This document shows, piece by piece, positions 15,026 through 23,855 of a stretch of 33,365 nt of DNA (the first letter of the stretch is position 1; each line of letters begins with the position of its first letter). The notes under the pieces were generated by a model that saw nothing but the letters and a program-made list of their open reading frames with translations, had not been told where the DNA came from and searched no databases. The stretch spans positions 1 to 33,365 of the forward strand of contig JAHFDY010000030.1 of NCBI GenBank assembly GCA_023248735.1, given 5' to 3'. The DNA is from Myxococcales bacterium (GTDB lineage: Bacteria; Myxococcota_A; Polyangia; Polyangiales; Polyangiaceae). A program made the position numbers and the translations under genes.

Positions 15026-16104
15026 TGAACACGGTCCGGGAGAGTGACGCGCTGCACGTCCGTGTGCAAGCGTTCATTCGTGCCGCTTCCGACGGCACGG
15101 AACGCTGCGGCGATAGTTACGAATCGCTCGCGCTTGCGGTCGCACGCTTTCAGGCAGCGCACGTCGACGGCTATGGGCGACTGTGCAAAGCGCATGGCAG
15201 CGGTGAGGTTGCGGCCACGTTTCCGGCGGTCCCCACAGACGCGTTCAAGCGCGCGCGCGTGAGCGCCTTCGCGCAGGTGGACACCCCGGTCGCCTTCCGC
15301 ACGAGCGGCACGACGATCGGGAGCCGAGGCACGCATTGGTTTCGCCACACACATAGTTACAATTTCGGAGCGCTCGAGTGCGGAGCTCGTCACTTGAGGC
15401 TCTCATCCGAGCGGTTTCCCATTCTGATCGTCGGTCCGCCGCCGGCCGAGCTTCCCGACTCGTCGCTTACGCACATGCTCTCGCTGTTTGTGCAAACGTG
15501 GGGATCGGTCCTGCATGACGATGCGTTCTTCTTGCGCGGTGGAGTGCTCGAAATCGGTCGCCTCGCAGACCTCGCCCAAAGTGCCTCGACGCCGGTTCTC
15601 GTCTGCGGAACCTCGCTCGCATTTGTTCACCTACTTGACGAATTGGGGCTGCTCCAAATTGCGCTCCCGACGGGCAGCCGGGTCATGCAGACAGGCGGCT
15701 TCAAAGGGCGATCTCGATCGGTCGACGCTGCGAATCTCAAAGACCTTCTCGCGCAGGCGTTTGGGATCAACATGACCGACGTAATGAGCGAGTACGGCAT
15801 GACCGAGCTCTCGACTCAGTTCTACGAAGTCGCAACGAGTGACGATGGCTTTCCCGTTTATGCGGAGCCCCGGTGGGCGCGGGTGGTGCCGGTGGACCCC
15901 ACGACGCTCAATCCCGTGCCCGCGGGCGAGGAGGGCATTGCTCGTATCGAAGACCTCGCCAATATTGATAGCGCTTGGGCCATCGTCGTTCCGGATCGCG
16001 TGCGGCGCGTGAGTCACGGGTTCGAGCTGATGGGTCGTGTGCCCAGTGCATCGCCACGAGGCTGCTCCATCGCCATCGACGAGATTCTCGGAGGCGACTT
16101 GTGA
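15025..16104 (+). CDS. LuxE-like acyl-protein synthetase
   Basis: A 359-residue adenylate-forming protein. LuxE activates a fatty acid with ATP as acyl-AMP, takes it onto a cysteine and hands it to LuxC for reduction to aldehyde. Family marks are AFRTSGTTIGSRGTHWFR (ATP-binding loop of the superfamily), MQTGGFKGRSRSV, and MSEYGMTELSTQFYE (the YGxTE motif). Length fits LuxE (about 370). Both GTG 15022 and ATG 15025 are possible starts; ATG gives a TGATG overlap with the preceding short frame. Its stop overlaps the LuxC-like start as GTGA, so the two are coupled and probably act as one complex. No luciferase (LuxAB) or LuxD is in the window, so bioluminescence is unlikely; fatty aldehyde or alcohol formation for lipids or a secondary metabolite is inferred. 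Confidence 0.87.
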   Translation: MNTVRESDALHVRVQAFIRAASDGTERCGDSYESLALAVARFQAAHVDGYGRLCKAHGSGEVAATFPAVPTDAFKRARVSAFAQVDTPVAFRTSGTTIGSRGTHWFRHTHSYNFGALECGARHLRLSSERFPILIVGPPPAELPDSSLTHMLSLFVQTWGSVLHDDAFFLRGGVLEIGRLADLAQSASTPVLVCGTSLAFVHLLDELGLLQIALPTGSRVMQTGGFKGRSRSVDAANLKDLLAQAFGINMTDVMSEYGMTELSTQFYEVATSDDGFPVYAEPRWARVVPVDPTTLNPVPAGEEGIARIEDLANIDSAWAIVVPDRVRRVSHGFELMGRVPSASPRGCSIAIDEILGGDL

Positions 16105-17153
16105 GTCGCACGCGAAAGGAGCGCGAAGCGAGCGTTTGGCGTTGGATCGAAGCGGCGAGGAAGGTTAGCCGGCTGCGCGATCGATTCCGATGTGACTTAA
16201 CGCAAATCACGAAATTGTCACCGGATGGGGTCGATTTGGCGCTCGACTGCGCGCTCGAAACTGATCCGTCACAGGCGGAGGTTGAGGCGCTCGTTGGGGG
16301 GGCGACAGAAGCGATGTCGGTGACGGTCGTCCTTTCGCCGAACGTTTTTACGGCCTCGCTTCGGGCCATTGCGTTAGCGAAAGCGGCCGCTGACACCGTT
16401 TTTGTGAAGGCCTCGCGTCGCGAGCCATTCTTTGCACGTTTGCTCGGAGAGCACGCGCGTGACGCACACGTTTCATTTGTTAACGAAGTTGACTATCGCG
16501 CGATCGCTTCGGGTGAGGTTCATGCGTACGGAAGTGATTCAACGCTGCGCACAATTGCCCATCAACTGGACAAGAGTGTCGTATTTCGCGCTCACGGAAC
16601 TGGGTTTGGGGTTGCCTACCTAGACGCATCCGCTCCCATCGAAGCGTGCGCCAATGCCTTGAGCCGTGACGTTGTGCTGTTTGATCAAAGTGGTTGTTTG
16701 AGTCCACGCATTGCATTCGTGGTGGGCGACGCTGATCGCGCAGAAGCCTTCGCGAGCACGCTCTTCGTTGCACTTGCGTCGTGGGCCGAGCGGGTTCCTC
16801 GAGGCGAATTGGATGATCGCACGCGCGCTGATTTGCGACGCTATCTCGATTCGATGCACATGACGGGTCGTGTGCACGAAGCTGTCGATTGCGCCGTTAC
16901 ACTAAGTGGCATGGCTACCCTTCCGCCAGCGGCGCGCGTGATGCATGTCGTCCATGTCGCTTCGTTCGAAGAGGTAGTGCCCGCGCTCGGTGCGCTTGCT
17001 CCGTTTGTAACCACTGTGGGCTGTCATGGCGCCCCCCCTGAGATGTCCTCTCTGGCGCGGGGGCACCGAATGGCTGCTCTTGGCATGATGCAATCGCCTC
17101 CCTTTGATGGTCCCGTTGATCCCCGTCGTTGGCCTCCGTCGACTTTGACCTGA
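16101..17153 (+). CDS. LuxC-like acyl-CoA/acyl-protein reductase
   Basis: A 350-residue member of the LuxC branch of the aldehyde dehydrogenase superfamily, which reduces an activated acyl group to aldehyde with NADPH. Marks are VTVVLSPNVFTASLRAIALA, VFVKASRREPFF, the cofactor-region VFRAHGTGFGVAYL and the catalytic cysteine in LFDQSGCLSPR. Classical LuxC has about 480 residues, so this is a compact form lacking part of the N-terminus. GTG 16101 is supported by GGAGG at 16090-16094 and by the GTGA overlap with luxE; upstream residues in the frame are Arg-rich antisense-like sequence. The 3' 130 bases overlap a gene on the other strand. Substrate chain length is unknown. Confidence 0.87.
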   Translation: MSRTRKEREASVWRWIEAARKVSRLRDRFRCDLTQITKLSPDGVDLALDCALETDPSQAEVEALVGGATEAMSVTVVLSPNVFTASLRAIALAKAAADTVFVKASRREPFFARLLGEHARDAHVSFVNEVDYRAIASGEVHAYGSDSTLRTIAHQLDKSVVFRAHGTGFGVAYLDASAPIEACANALSRDVVLFDQSGCLSPRIAFVVGDADRAEAFASTLFVALASWAERVPRGELDDRTRADLRRYLDSMHMTGRVHEAVDCAVTLSGMATLPPAARVMHVVHVASFEEVVPALGALAPFVTTVGCHGAPPEMSSLARGHRMAALGMMQSPPFDGPVDPRRWPPSTLT

Positions 17154-17824
17154 CGGACGCCGGCGAAGACTCCGCGGGGTAGCGGAAACGCGGCGCGCGT
17201 GTTCGAGAATACGAGCGCGTGATGGTCCACGCGGAAGAAGCCCGATGGGTTAATTTCAATGCGCTCTTCGAGTGCAAGCACAGCGCTTACTTGAGGTGTG
17301 AGCGCGTGCTGCATCGCAGTCACGAGGGTCTGCCTCTCTTCTTCCAGCGAGCGAGGTAGCCGCAATGCAAGGCAAACGACGGCGACGCCGGAGAGCTGCG
17401 GAATCGCATCGTCGATGCGCTGGACGATGCGATCTCTCACGTGAGAAGCCGAGGCGTGCGGCGGCACGACAAGTGACTTGACCTCGACAAAGATGGGCTC
17501 GTTTTCAAAATACGCGACGAAGTCGGGATCTGGCCGTCTGCCGGGAGCGAGCGCAACGACTCGGAGCTTGAGCTTCTCGATCAGGAACCAAGCTGCCATG
17601 CACTCCGCGAGCGCACCGCGAAACTGTGACGCGTCTTTTGTCGCAAACATCATTCGTGCAGGGTGGTGGCCTGCCGCCGGGAGCGCGCCGAGGTATTCGT
17701 CCCACTGAAGTCGCATGGTGTGCAGAAGGGGGTCGCTGGGTTGCGCGTTCAGGATGCGCGCGCGTTCTTCGATCGGATCGCAAACGGCTTGTGTATGCAT
17801 GACGACGACAAGAGCACTCCGCAT
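17024..17824 (-). CDS. PD-(D/E)XK nuclease-like protein
   Basis: A protein of 266 residues (258 if started at ATG 17800). Counting from the 17800 start, AECMAAWFLIEKL (Glu66), RPDPDF (Asp93) and IFVEVKS (Glu106-x-Lys108) give the E...D...ExK layout of PD-(D/E)XK restriction-endonuclease-like folds. Long helical segments follow (VRDRIVQRIDDAI; LEEERQTLVTAM), then a beta-rich VDHHALVFSNTRAAF. The C-terminal ~43 residues, basic and Gly/Ser-rich, are encoded opposite the end of the LuxC-like gene and may be unstructured. No methylase, helicase or toxin partner is adjacent; it lies 83-107 bases downstream of the MBL-fold gene on the same strand. Nuclease activity is inferred from motifs only; a DNA-binding or solitary repair role is equally possible. 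Confidence 0.68.
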   Translation of the reverse strand: MRSALVVVMHTQAVCDPIEERARILNAQPSDPLLHTMRLQWDEYLGALPAAGHHPARMMFATKDASQFRGALAECMAAWFLIEKLKLRVVALAPGRRPDPDFVAYFENEPIFVEVKSLVVPPHASASHVRDRIVQRIDDAIPQLSGVAVVCLALRLPRSLEEERQTLVTAMQHALTPQVSAVLALEERIEINPSGFFRVDHHALVFSNTRAAFPLPRGVFAGVRQVKVDGGQRRGSTGPSKGGDCIMPRAAIRCPRAREDISGGAP

Positions 17825-17907
17825 GCCACGTGAGAAACGAGCAACTTCGCTCGGAAATCAATTACTCGCCGCTGACAGAAACGGTTCGCACCTGTCCCGT
17901 GACGCCG

Positions 17908-18828
17908 TTATTCGAGCAAGCGACTCTCACCGACGTCGAAGACCCAAAGTCGCTCCGCGGCAAGCCCTTGGGACGTGAACCACGCACGCAAACGATCGGG
18001 AGGCTCACCGAGAGGTTCGTCGGTGAGCTTGAACGTCCCCCAATGCATCGCGAGAAAGTGCCTCGCGCGAAGTTGCAGAAAGGCGCGCCCAGCCTCCTCG
18101 GGGCCCATGTGTTGCCCACTCAAGAACCACTCGGGCTCATACGCCCCAATCGGGATCATGGCCCAATCGATCCGAGGGAAGCGTGCGGCGATGGCTTCGA
18201 ACATCGACTCGCTATAGGCAGTATCGCCTGCGTGGTAGGCGACGCCGTCTGGGCTCTCGTAGACATAACCACCCCAGAGACGCTTGTTGTGGTCAAGCAG
18301 AGTCCGCATCGACCAATGCTGCGCAGGCACGAGGGTGATGCGCACATCTCCATGTTGATGTGACTGCCACCATTCCAACTCGATCACGTTGTCGATGCCG
18401 GCCCGACGGACCACCTCGCCGCAGTCCTTTGGTACGATGAAGAGTGTTCTCCCGTTGAGCGACCTTAGCGACGGCACATCCATATGGTCATAGTGCGCGT
18501 GACTTACGGTCACGATGTCCATGTTGGGCAAGTCGCTGATGGCGATGCCTGGTTTTGCTCTCCGTCTGTGGTGTCCAACGCGCTCGGCGAAGATTGGATC
18601 GGTCGCGATCGTCTGCCCGCCAAATTTCATCGCAAATGACGCGTGTCCGATCCAGGAAATGTTCGATTTGTCGCTCGCCAGCGCCTTGCCATCATTGTGT
18701 CGGACTGGAGTTACAAATGAGTCTGGTCGCGGCTTCTTACCCTTGAGAGGGTCGAGTGCCTTCCACTTGAGGAGATCGAGCACGCCTTTGCCGGGCGTCG
18801 TACCGTCAAGATTCTTGTACTTCGGCAC
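17908..18828 (-). CDS. Metallo-beta-lactamase-fold hydrolase (RomA / NAPE-PLD-like)
   Basis: A 306-residue metal hydrolase of the beta-lactamase-L family, related to RomA and N-acyl-phosphatidylethanolamine phospholipase D. It begins PKYKNLDGTTP (GTG start, with GAGGGCGAG upstream) and contains SWIGHASFAMKFGGQTIATDPIF, the zinc motif HAHYDHMD, PAQHWSMR, AYHAGDTAYSE and AMHWGTFKLTDEP, together the metal-binding His/Asp set and the typical end of this family. No signal peptide is seen, so it is probably cytosolic. Substrates of bacterial members are mostly unknown. It begins 33 bases after the sigma-factor gene on the same strand and may be cotranscribed with it. Confidence 0.9.
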   Translation of the reverse strand: MPKYKNLDGTTPGKGVLDLLKWKALDPLKGKKPRPDSFVTPVRHNDGKALASDKSNISWIGHASFAMKFGGQTIATDPIFAERVGHHRRRAKPGIAISDLPNMDIVTVSHAHYDHMDVPSLRSLNGRTLFIVPKDCGEVVRRAGIDNVIELEWWQSHQHGDVRITLVPAQHWSMRTLLDHNKRLWGGYVYESPDGVAYHAGDTAYSESMFEAIAARFPRIDWAMIPIGAYEPEWFLSGQHMGPEEAGRAFLQLRARHFLAMHWGTFKLTDEPLGEPPDRLRAWFTSQGLAAERLWVFDVGESRLLE

Positions 18829-18861
18829 GCTGGTTCTCGCCCTCGGAAAACTTGGGAGGAA

Positions 18862-20559
18862 TCAGTCGCGCATTTGCTTGCGAATCTTGCCGAGCGCCTG
18901 CTCCTGAAGTTGGCGAATGCGCTCGCGGGACAAATTGTACTTGTCGCCGATCTCTTTGAGCGTGAGCTCCTCTTCGTCATCGAGCCCAAAGCGCCAACGA
19001 ATGATGCGCGATTCGATCGGCGTGAGCGTTGTAAGCAAACGACGCACTTCAGACGTCCACTTTTGATTTGCGAGCGTCTCGTAGGGTGAGAGCTGCTGCT
19101 CGTCTTCGAGGAAGTCGATGAACTTGCGACCGTCTTCATCACCGACGGCGCGATCAAGAGAGAATGGAGTGTCGGTCCACGCGCTCTTGACCTTGTCGAG
19201 CTTGTCCTGCGGAATGCCCGTTTCGCGTTCGAGCTCCTGGAGCGACGGTTCCTCACCGGTTCTTGCGACCACGGCTTGTGTCGCGCGCTGAATACGGTTG
19301 TGCGTGTCGAGCATGTGCACCGGGATGCGTACGGCACGGCCTTTGTCGGCGATCGCCCGGCTGATGGCGTGACGTATCCACCACGACGCATAGGTTGAGA
19401 ACCGATAGCCACGCGTATGGTCGTAGCGTTCGACCGCTTTCATGAGGCCGATGTTGCCTTCTTGAATCAAGTCGATGAGCGGTAGGCGGCCACGATTGTA
19501 ACGACGCGCGATCGACACAACGAGGCGCAGGTTCGCTTTGACGAAACTGTTCTTTGCCTTTTTGGATGCGGCATTGGATTCGATCACGCGACCGATCCAT
19601 TTTTGATATGCCGCGCTTGGCTCGAACGAGACGAGCGACTTCGGTGCCGGTTCTTCCTCGTCCGACAAGATGTCGCGTTCGTCGTTGTCTGTCCCGTAAG
19701 CCAGCCGATGTGCGCTCGATTCGACGGCGGCGACCCAAAGACGATCACTGTCTTGCAGTCGCACGCTCTTAGCCATTGATTCGCAAAGAGCGCGGTACTC
19801 ACGCTCTTCGGTCGAGCTGATTTTGTAACCGGCCTTGCGGAATGTGCGCAGGAGCTTCCGCAACTTTGGAAGCTGCGCGATCGTGATCTTCTCAGCGCCC
19901 TCTTTTTCTACGTCTTCGGGCAGCACGCGTTCAAGCGCTTCGAGTCCAAATTCGGCTGCAGGCAAGTGGCTAAGCAATGTGACCCAGTGGTCAATTTCCG
20001 CCTGCTCCACCGCTACGGCGCTTCGGTGTTCCTCTTCTTGCGTCATGACCGCGTGGGTGGCCATCTCCCTGAAATAGAGCGACAGCATTGTGTCGCCGCC
20101 GCCCTCTTCGCGCTTCTTTTGGGTGCCCTCCCCTCCCGGAGGCGGGGGAATCGACTCGGGCGCATCCTCGGCGTCGGCTTCGAACTCTTCTTCCTCTTCC
20201 TCGGCGACAACGTCGAAGCCGTCCTCGCGAACCCCTGGGGCGAGGCTTTCGGGCGCCATGCTCTCGGGCGCGAGGCTTTCGGGGCCGCGACTCGTTGGGC
20301 TCGCTTCCTCGTCGTCTTCGCGATTGGGACCACGAGGGTCGGCCGCACTCGCCGGGCTTGCTTCATATGCGATAGCAGCGGCGTTCTTCCGTTTGGTCAT
20401 CGTTTCCTCGTCAGTCGAATGCTTCTTTTTGCCTGCGTGCGCTTCGGTGCTTTTTCCTGGGCCTGCACCTTTTGTTCCGCCAGCCTTCTTCGCTTGAGAA
20501 GCGGGATTTGGTGGCGGCTTTGTCGGCGCCTTTGTCCCACCAGAGCCGGATTTCGTCAT
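18862..20559 (-). CDS. RpoD-family (sigma-70) RNA polymerase sigma factor
   Basis: A 565-residue sigma factor. Region 1.2 is at about 155-190 ([21 protein letters not shown]), a short non-conserved region follows, region 2 is at about 320-395 ([54 protein letters not shown]), region 3 is next ([13 protein letters not shown]), and region 4 has the -35-binding helix-turn-helix [18 protein letters not shown]. The first ~150 residues are unusual: Lys/Ala/Gly-rich, then acidic, with [16 protein letters not shown] repeats and an EEEEEEF tract. Canonical region 1.1 is not obvious, so this is probably a group 2 (RpoS/SigB-type) factor rather than the primary one, though that is not certain. ATG 20559 is preceded by GGAGTAAGC. 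It heads a run with the MBL and nuclease-like genes. Confidence 0.93.
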   Translation of the reverse strand: MTKSGSGGTKAPTKPPPNPASQAKKAGGTKGAGPGKSTEAHAGKKKHSTDEETMTKRKNAAAIAYEASPASAADPRGPNREDDEEASPTSRGPESLAPESMAPESLAPGVREDGFDVVAEEEEEEFEADAEDAPESIPPPPGGEGTQKKREEGGGDTMLSLYFREMATHAVMTQEEEHRSAVAVEQAEIDHWVTLLSHLPAAEFGLEALERVLPEDVEKEGAEKITIAQLPKLRKLLRTFRKAGYKISSTEEREYRALCESMAKSVRLQDSDRLWVAAVESSAHRLAYGTDNDERDILSDEEEPAPKSLVSFEPSAAYQKWIGRVIESNAASKKAKNSFVKANLRLVVSIARRYNRGRLPLIDLIQEGNIGLMKAVERYDHTRGYRFSTYASWWIRHAISRAIADKGRAVRIPVHMLDTHNRIQRATQAVVARTGEEPSLQELERETGIPQDKLDKVKSAWTDTPFSLDRAVGDEDGRKFIDFLEDEQQLSPYETLANQKWTSEVRRLLTTLTPIESRIIRWRFGLDDEEELTLKEIGDKYNLSRERIRQLQEQALGKIRKQMRD

Positions 20560-20730
20560 CGCTTACTCCGTCGTCTCCCCAACGACCCACATGGTTTCCG
20601 GAATGCGCCGTGTCGATCGTTCTCCTACTAAGTTACGGGTCGGCGCCAAGATTCTGAACTTCTTTCGTTGCGCGAGACACAAGTTGTGCAACAGGGGGCT
20701 CGATAGGTGTGCGAAAGGGGGTCTGGCTCA

Positions 20731-21522
20731 GTGAAACGCGTTCATCCCCCTGACATTCCAGTCGCGGTTACCGTACTTTTGGTTGGCAGCTTTTTTGTGG
20801 GTTGTGGTGTGTCCGCCCAATCTCGCTTCCCTGAGGCGTCGGTCGCAGCGTTGCCGATGCCTGACCCGGAGATGCGTCTGGCGGCGCCCGCACGTCCCCC
20901 GCCTCCGCTTCCGGGGCCAGTTCCGACGGCGAGTCGCGAGAAGGCGGCATGTCCTGCCGATTCCATTCGCATTGGCGCGTTCTGCATCGATAAGTTCGAG
21001 GCGCCGAATCGCAAGGGTGCCCTTCCGCTTGCGTATCAAGACGCCGCCGATGCACAGCTTTGGTGCGAAGCGCGAAGCAAGCGCCTGTGCAATGAGCGGG
21101 AGTGGGTGCGCGCGTGTAAGGGTAAGAAGAAGAAGCGATTTTCGTACGCCGCGCGTTACGCAAGCGAGGTCTGCAACGACACGGCGACTTGGCGTTCGCC
21201 AAAATGGCCACTGCTCGGGGCGTTTCCAAAACTACGTGCCCTTGGTGAAGCGGCGCGTCTCTATCAAGCCGTGCCTTCGGGTTCGATGTCCGGGTGCAAG
21301 AGCGACGAGGGCGTCTTCGACATGCTCGGCAACGTAGCCGAGTGGACCGCGCGTGAACGCGCGCACAAGCCGGGCTACGGACACGTGGTGAGAGGATGCT
21401 ACTGGGCGGGGTGCTTCAAGGACCCGGAGCCCAATTGCGACTTCCGCAATGGTGTCCACCCAAGTAGCTTTCGTAGTTACGAATTCGGCTTTCGTTGTTG
21501 CGTAGGCGCCATCGACCGCTGA
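20731..21522 (+). CDS. FGE/SUMF1-domain protein, putative lipoprotein
   Basis: A 263-residue exported protein. From GTG 20731 it has a basic start, a hydrophobic core and SFFVGC, a weak lipobox. A Pro/Ala-rich linker leads to a formylglycine-generating-enzyme (sulfatase-modifying) domain: IRIGAFCIDKFEAPN, RLCNEREWVRAC, GVFDMLGNVAEWT and the terminal GFRCC. Family members are oxidases or, often, non-catalytic modules; here the end is cysteine-rich (RGCYWAGCFKDPEPNC), with a C-x4-C pair like the catalytic pair of true FGE, but I cannot align it securely. A basic KGKKKKRFSYAARY insert follows the first half. GTG 20707 would add eight residues. It is divergent from the sigma gene and 48 bases upstream of fmt. 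Confidence 0.82.
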   Translation: MKRVHPPDIPVAVTVLLVGSFFVGCGVSAQSRFPEASVAALPMPDPEMRLAAPARPPPPLPGPVPTASREKAACPADSIRIGAFCIDKFEAPNRKGALPLAYQDAADAQLWCEARSKRLCNEREWVRACKGKKKKRFSYAARYASEVCNDTATWRSPKWPLLGAFPKLRALGEAARLYQAVPSGSMSGCKSDEGVFDMLGNVAEWTARERAHKPGYGHVVRGCYWAGCFKDPEPNCDFRNGVHPSSFRSYEFGFRCCVGAIDR

Positions 21523-21570
21523 TCAGTTGCCTCGCGCAGCAAGATGTTCTCATGTAGCTCGTGTCCACCC

Positions 21571-22509
21571 ATGAAGCCGCGCGCGCTATTCTTCGGCACT
21601 CCCGAATTTGCGGTCCCCTCGCTTGATGCGCTCACGCGCGTGGCTGACGTTGTCGGTTGCGTGTGTCAGCCCGATCGCACTTCAGGTCGCGGTATGGCGC
21701 TTGCGCCGCCCCCGGTGAAAGTGCGGGCGCTCGAACTTGGGATTCCAATCGTTTCACCCACGCGACTTCGCACCGGCGAGTTCGGCGCTTGGGCACGAGA
21801 ACAGGCCGTCGACGTCGCGTTGGTCGTGGCATACGGACGTATTCTGCCTCGCGACGTGCTCGACGCGCCCCGCCTCGGTTGCGTCAATGTGCACGCATCG
21901 CTCTTGCCAAAATACCGTGGCGCGGCGCCGATCACTTGGGCTTTGGTGAACGGCGAAGTCGAAACCGGCATCACGCTGATGCTGCTCGATGAAGGTATGG
22001 ATACTGGCAAGATACTTGACAAATTAGTCATAAAAATTGACGAAAATGAAACCGCAGGTGCGCTGTCCACGAAGCTTGCCGCGGTGGGTGCGGAGGCACT
22101 TGGGGCAGGCCTCCCCAGGTACATTTCAGGTGGATATGTTCCTCTGGCGCAAGACGATGCGGAAGCCTCGCTCGCTCCAATGCTCAAGAAGGAAGATGGT
22201 CGCATCGACTGGTCGAAGAGCGCCAGCGCGGTTCACAATCACGTTCGCGGCATGAACCCGTGGCCCGGAGCGTTCACACGAGCGCATGGCAAAGTGGTCA
22301 AAATTCATCAGACACTGGTGGTGCGCGGAATTGAGGCGCAGGCGAAATCGGGCGAGGTCCTCTTTGCAGACAAATCGCGATTGATCGTGGCGACCGGTGC
22401 CGGCGCCGTCGAGGTGCTTTCGATTCAGCTCGAAGGGAAGAAAGCGATACGCGGCATCGACTGGGTCATGGGACGTGGCATCGCCATTGGCGACGTCCTC
22501 GGCCTATGA
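21571..22509 (+). CDS. fmt: Methionyl-tRNA formyltransferase
   Basis: Fmt formylates Met on initiator tRNA using 10-formyl-tetrahydrofolate. The 312-residue length is normal. It opens MKPRALFFGTPEFAVPSLDAL, has the folate-binding catalytic segment NVHASLLPKYRGAAPITWAL with the conserved Asn/His, GITLMLLDEGMDTG with the catalytic Asp, and the C-terminal tRNA-binding domain beginning RIDWSKSASAVHNHVRGMNPWPGAF. ATG 21571 matches the family start; the open frame begins nine codons earlier. Its stop overlaps the next gene as ATGA. The usual partner def (peptide deformylase) is not next to it. Confidence 0.97.
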   Translation: MKPRALFFGTPEFAVPSLDALTRVADVVGCVCQPDRTSGRGMALAPPPVKVRALELGIPIVSPTRLRTGEFGAWAREQAVDVALVVAYGRILPRDVLDAPRLGCVNVHASLLPKYRGAAPITWALVNGEVETGITLMLLDEGMDTGKILDKLVIKIDENETAGALSTKLAAVGAEALGAGLPRYISGGYVPLAQDDAEASLAPMLKKEDGRIDWSKSASAVHNHVRGMNPWPGAFTRAHGKVVKIHQTLVVRGIEAQAKSGEVLFADKSRLIVATGAGAVEVLSIQLEGKKAIRGIDWVMGRGIAIGDVLGL

Positions 22510-23804
22510 TTCCGCGCGTGAGCCTCTCGCGCGCCGCGCTAGTGCTATTTTCACTGTGTGCGGCCTGTGCGCCGTCGCCTCTCGTTCGGTCAGCGCAAAT
22601 GGGAGACTGGCGAGCTCTTGCGTCGCTTCTCGAGGCTCGTCTCAAGGCCGGTGACGTCAGCGCGAGTGAGGTGCGGAACGTTTCGCGTGCGACGATCGAT
22701 TTCGAACTCTCGGCCGGCAGCGATGCCGACGTGCTCGCCAGGTTAGGCGAGCTGTCGAACTGCGCTGGCTTGATAGTCCCGTTCCTTGACGAACGGAAGA
22801 ATAAGCACGACGGCATCGGTGCACACGCGGCGACGATGTTGTTCGAACTCGGGAAATTGGCTCCAGACGACGTGCGTGGGTGGGCGGACGATGATGACGC
22901 ACAATGGCGCGCTCTCGGGGTGCGCGGCCTCGTGAGAAATGGCGATGGCGAAAAGAGAGCGAAAGCTCTCGTTGACCCTGACGGGCGCGTGCGGCTCTCT
23001 GCGGTCTTTGCGGTGCGAGACGCGGGTGAGGTTGCGGAAGCGCCCCTCCTCATCGAGGTTGCGCGTCTTGATTCGGAGTCGCTCAATCGGCTCCACGCGA
23101 TTCGCGCAATCGCTGCGTCTCCCTCCGCCGGTGCGAAAGAGGTGTGCGCACTGCGCGATATTTGGGAAGGCGCTGACGATGCGCTTCGACGTGAAATCGC
23201 GCTTGCTTGGGTGACGTCCACTTCGCTCTTCTTGGGTGGCGGTCGAGAGCGACTGATCGCCATTCTTGCGGCCGGCGGTCTTTCTGGACCAACCATCGCG
23301 GCTGCGGCTGCGGTGACGCGCCTGCGCCGAAACGACAAAGAAATTGACCAATTGGCGGTCACGGTCCTTGAGCGAGCGCTCACTCACGGAAGCCTTCTTG
23401 ATAAGATCCACGTGCTCTCGGCGGCGGTCATCGATCACTCGAGCGTCTTGCAAGATGCCGTCAAGAAACTTGCCGACGAAACCGAAGTGGAGGTGCGGGT
23501 AGCAGCCCACATCAAGCTTGCGGGTCTTGCACACACCCGAAAGGCCTCCGTAGCCGCGCTCTTCGTAATCGCGAACGACGCTGGGCATGCGTTGACGCAT
23601 CAAGCGCGCCTGGCACTCGCCCGGCTCGAAGAGCGTGACGTCATTGCGCTGCTCGAACGCGACCTTGGAGACGCGAGCACGGCGGTGAAGATCTCGGCGG
23701 CGGACGCGCTCGCCACACTCGGAGAGCACCCGCGCGCGGCTAGAGTGATCGCTGATGGGAACGTTTCGGTGCGCGTCAGAGCCGCTTGCTCCCTTGGGAG
23801 GTAG
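22506..23804 (+). CDS. Putative lipoprotein with HEAT-like repeats
   Basis: A 432-residue protein of unknown job. It begins with a signal sequence (LSRAALVLFSLCAACAPSP); the Cys is preceded by CAA, a poor lipobox, so lipidation is only possible. The body is helical repeats of 30-35 residues of HEAT/Armadillo type, e.g. WRALGVRGLVRNG, RVRLSAVFAVRDAG, EVRVAAHIKLAGLA, AVKISAADALATLGE and VRVRAACSLGR at the C-terminus. Such solenoids usually act as scaffolds for protein binding in the periplasm or outer membrane. ATG 22506 overlaps the fmt stop (ATGA), so translation is probably coupled. No enzyme domain is seen. Confidence 0.78.
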   Translation: MIPRVSLSRAALVLFSLCAACAPSPLVRSAQMGDWRALASLLEARLKAGDVSASEVRNVSRATIDFELSAGSDADVLARLGELSNCAGLIVPFLDERKNKHDGIGAHAATMLFELGKLAPDDVRGWADDDDAQWRALGVRGLVRNGDGEKRAKALVDPDGRVRLSAVFAVRDAGEVAEAPLLIEVARLDSESLNRLHAIRAIAASPSAGAKEVCALRDIWEGADDALRREIALAWVTSTSLFLGGGRERLIAILAAGGLSGPTIAAAAAVTRLRRNDKEIDQLAVTVLERALTHGSLLDKIHVLSAAVIDHSSVLQDAVKKLADETEVEVRVAAHIKLAGLAHTRKASVAALFVIANDAGHALTHQARLALARLEERDVIALLERDLGDASTAVKISAADALATLGEHPRAARVIADGNVSVRVRAACSLGR

Positions 23805-23855
23805 GCGCTTTTCTACGCGTTGACTTTCGCACCCACACTCGTACAACCGGGGGCC

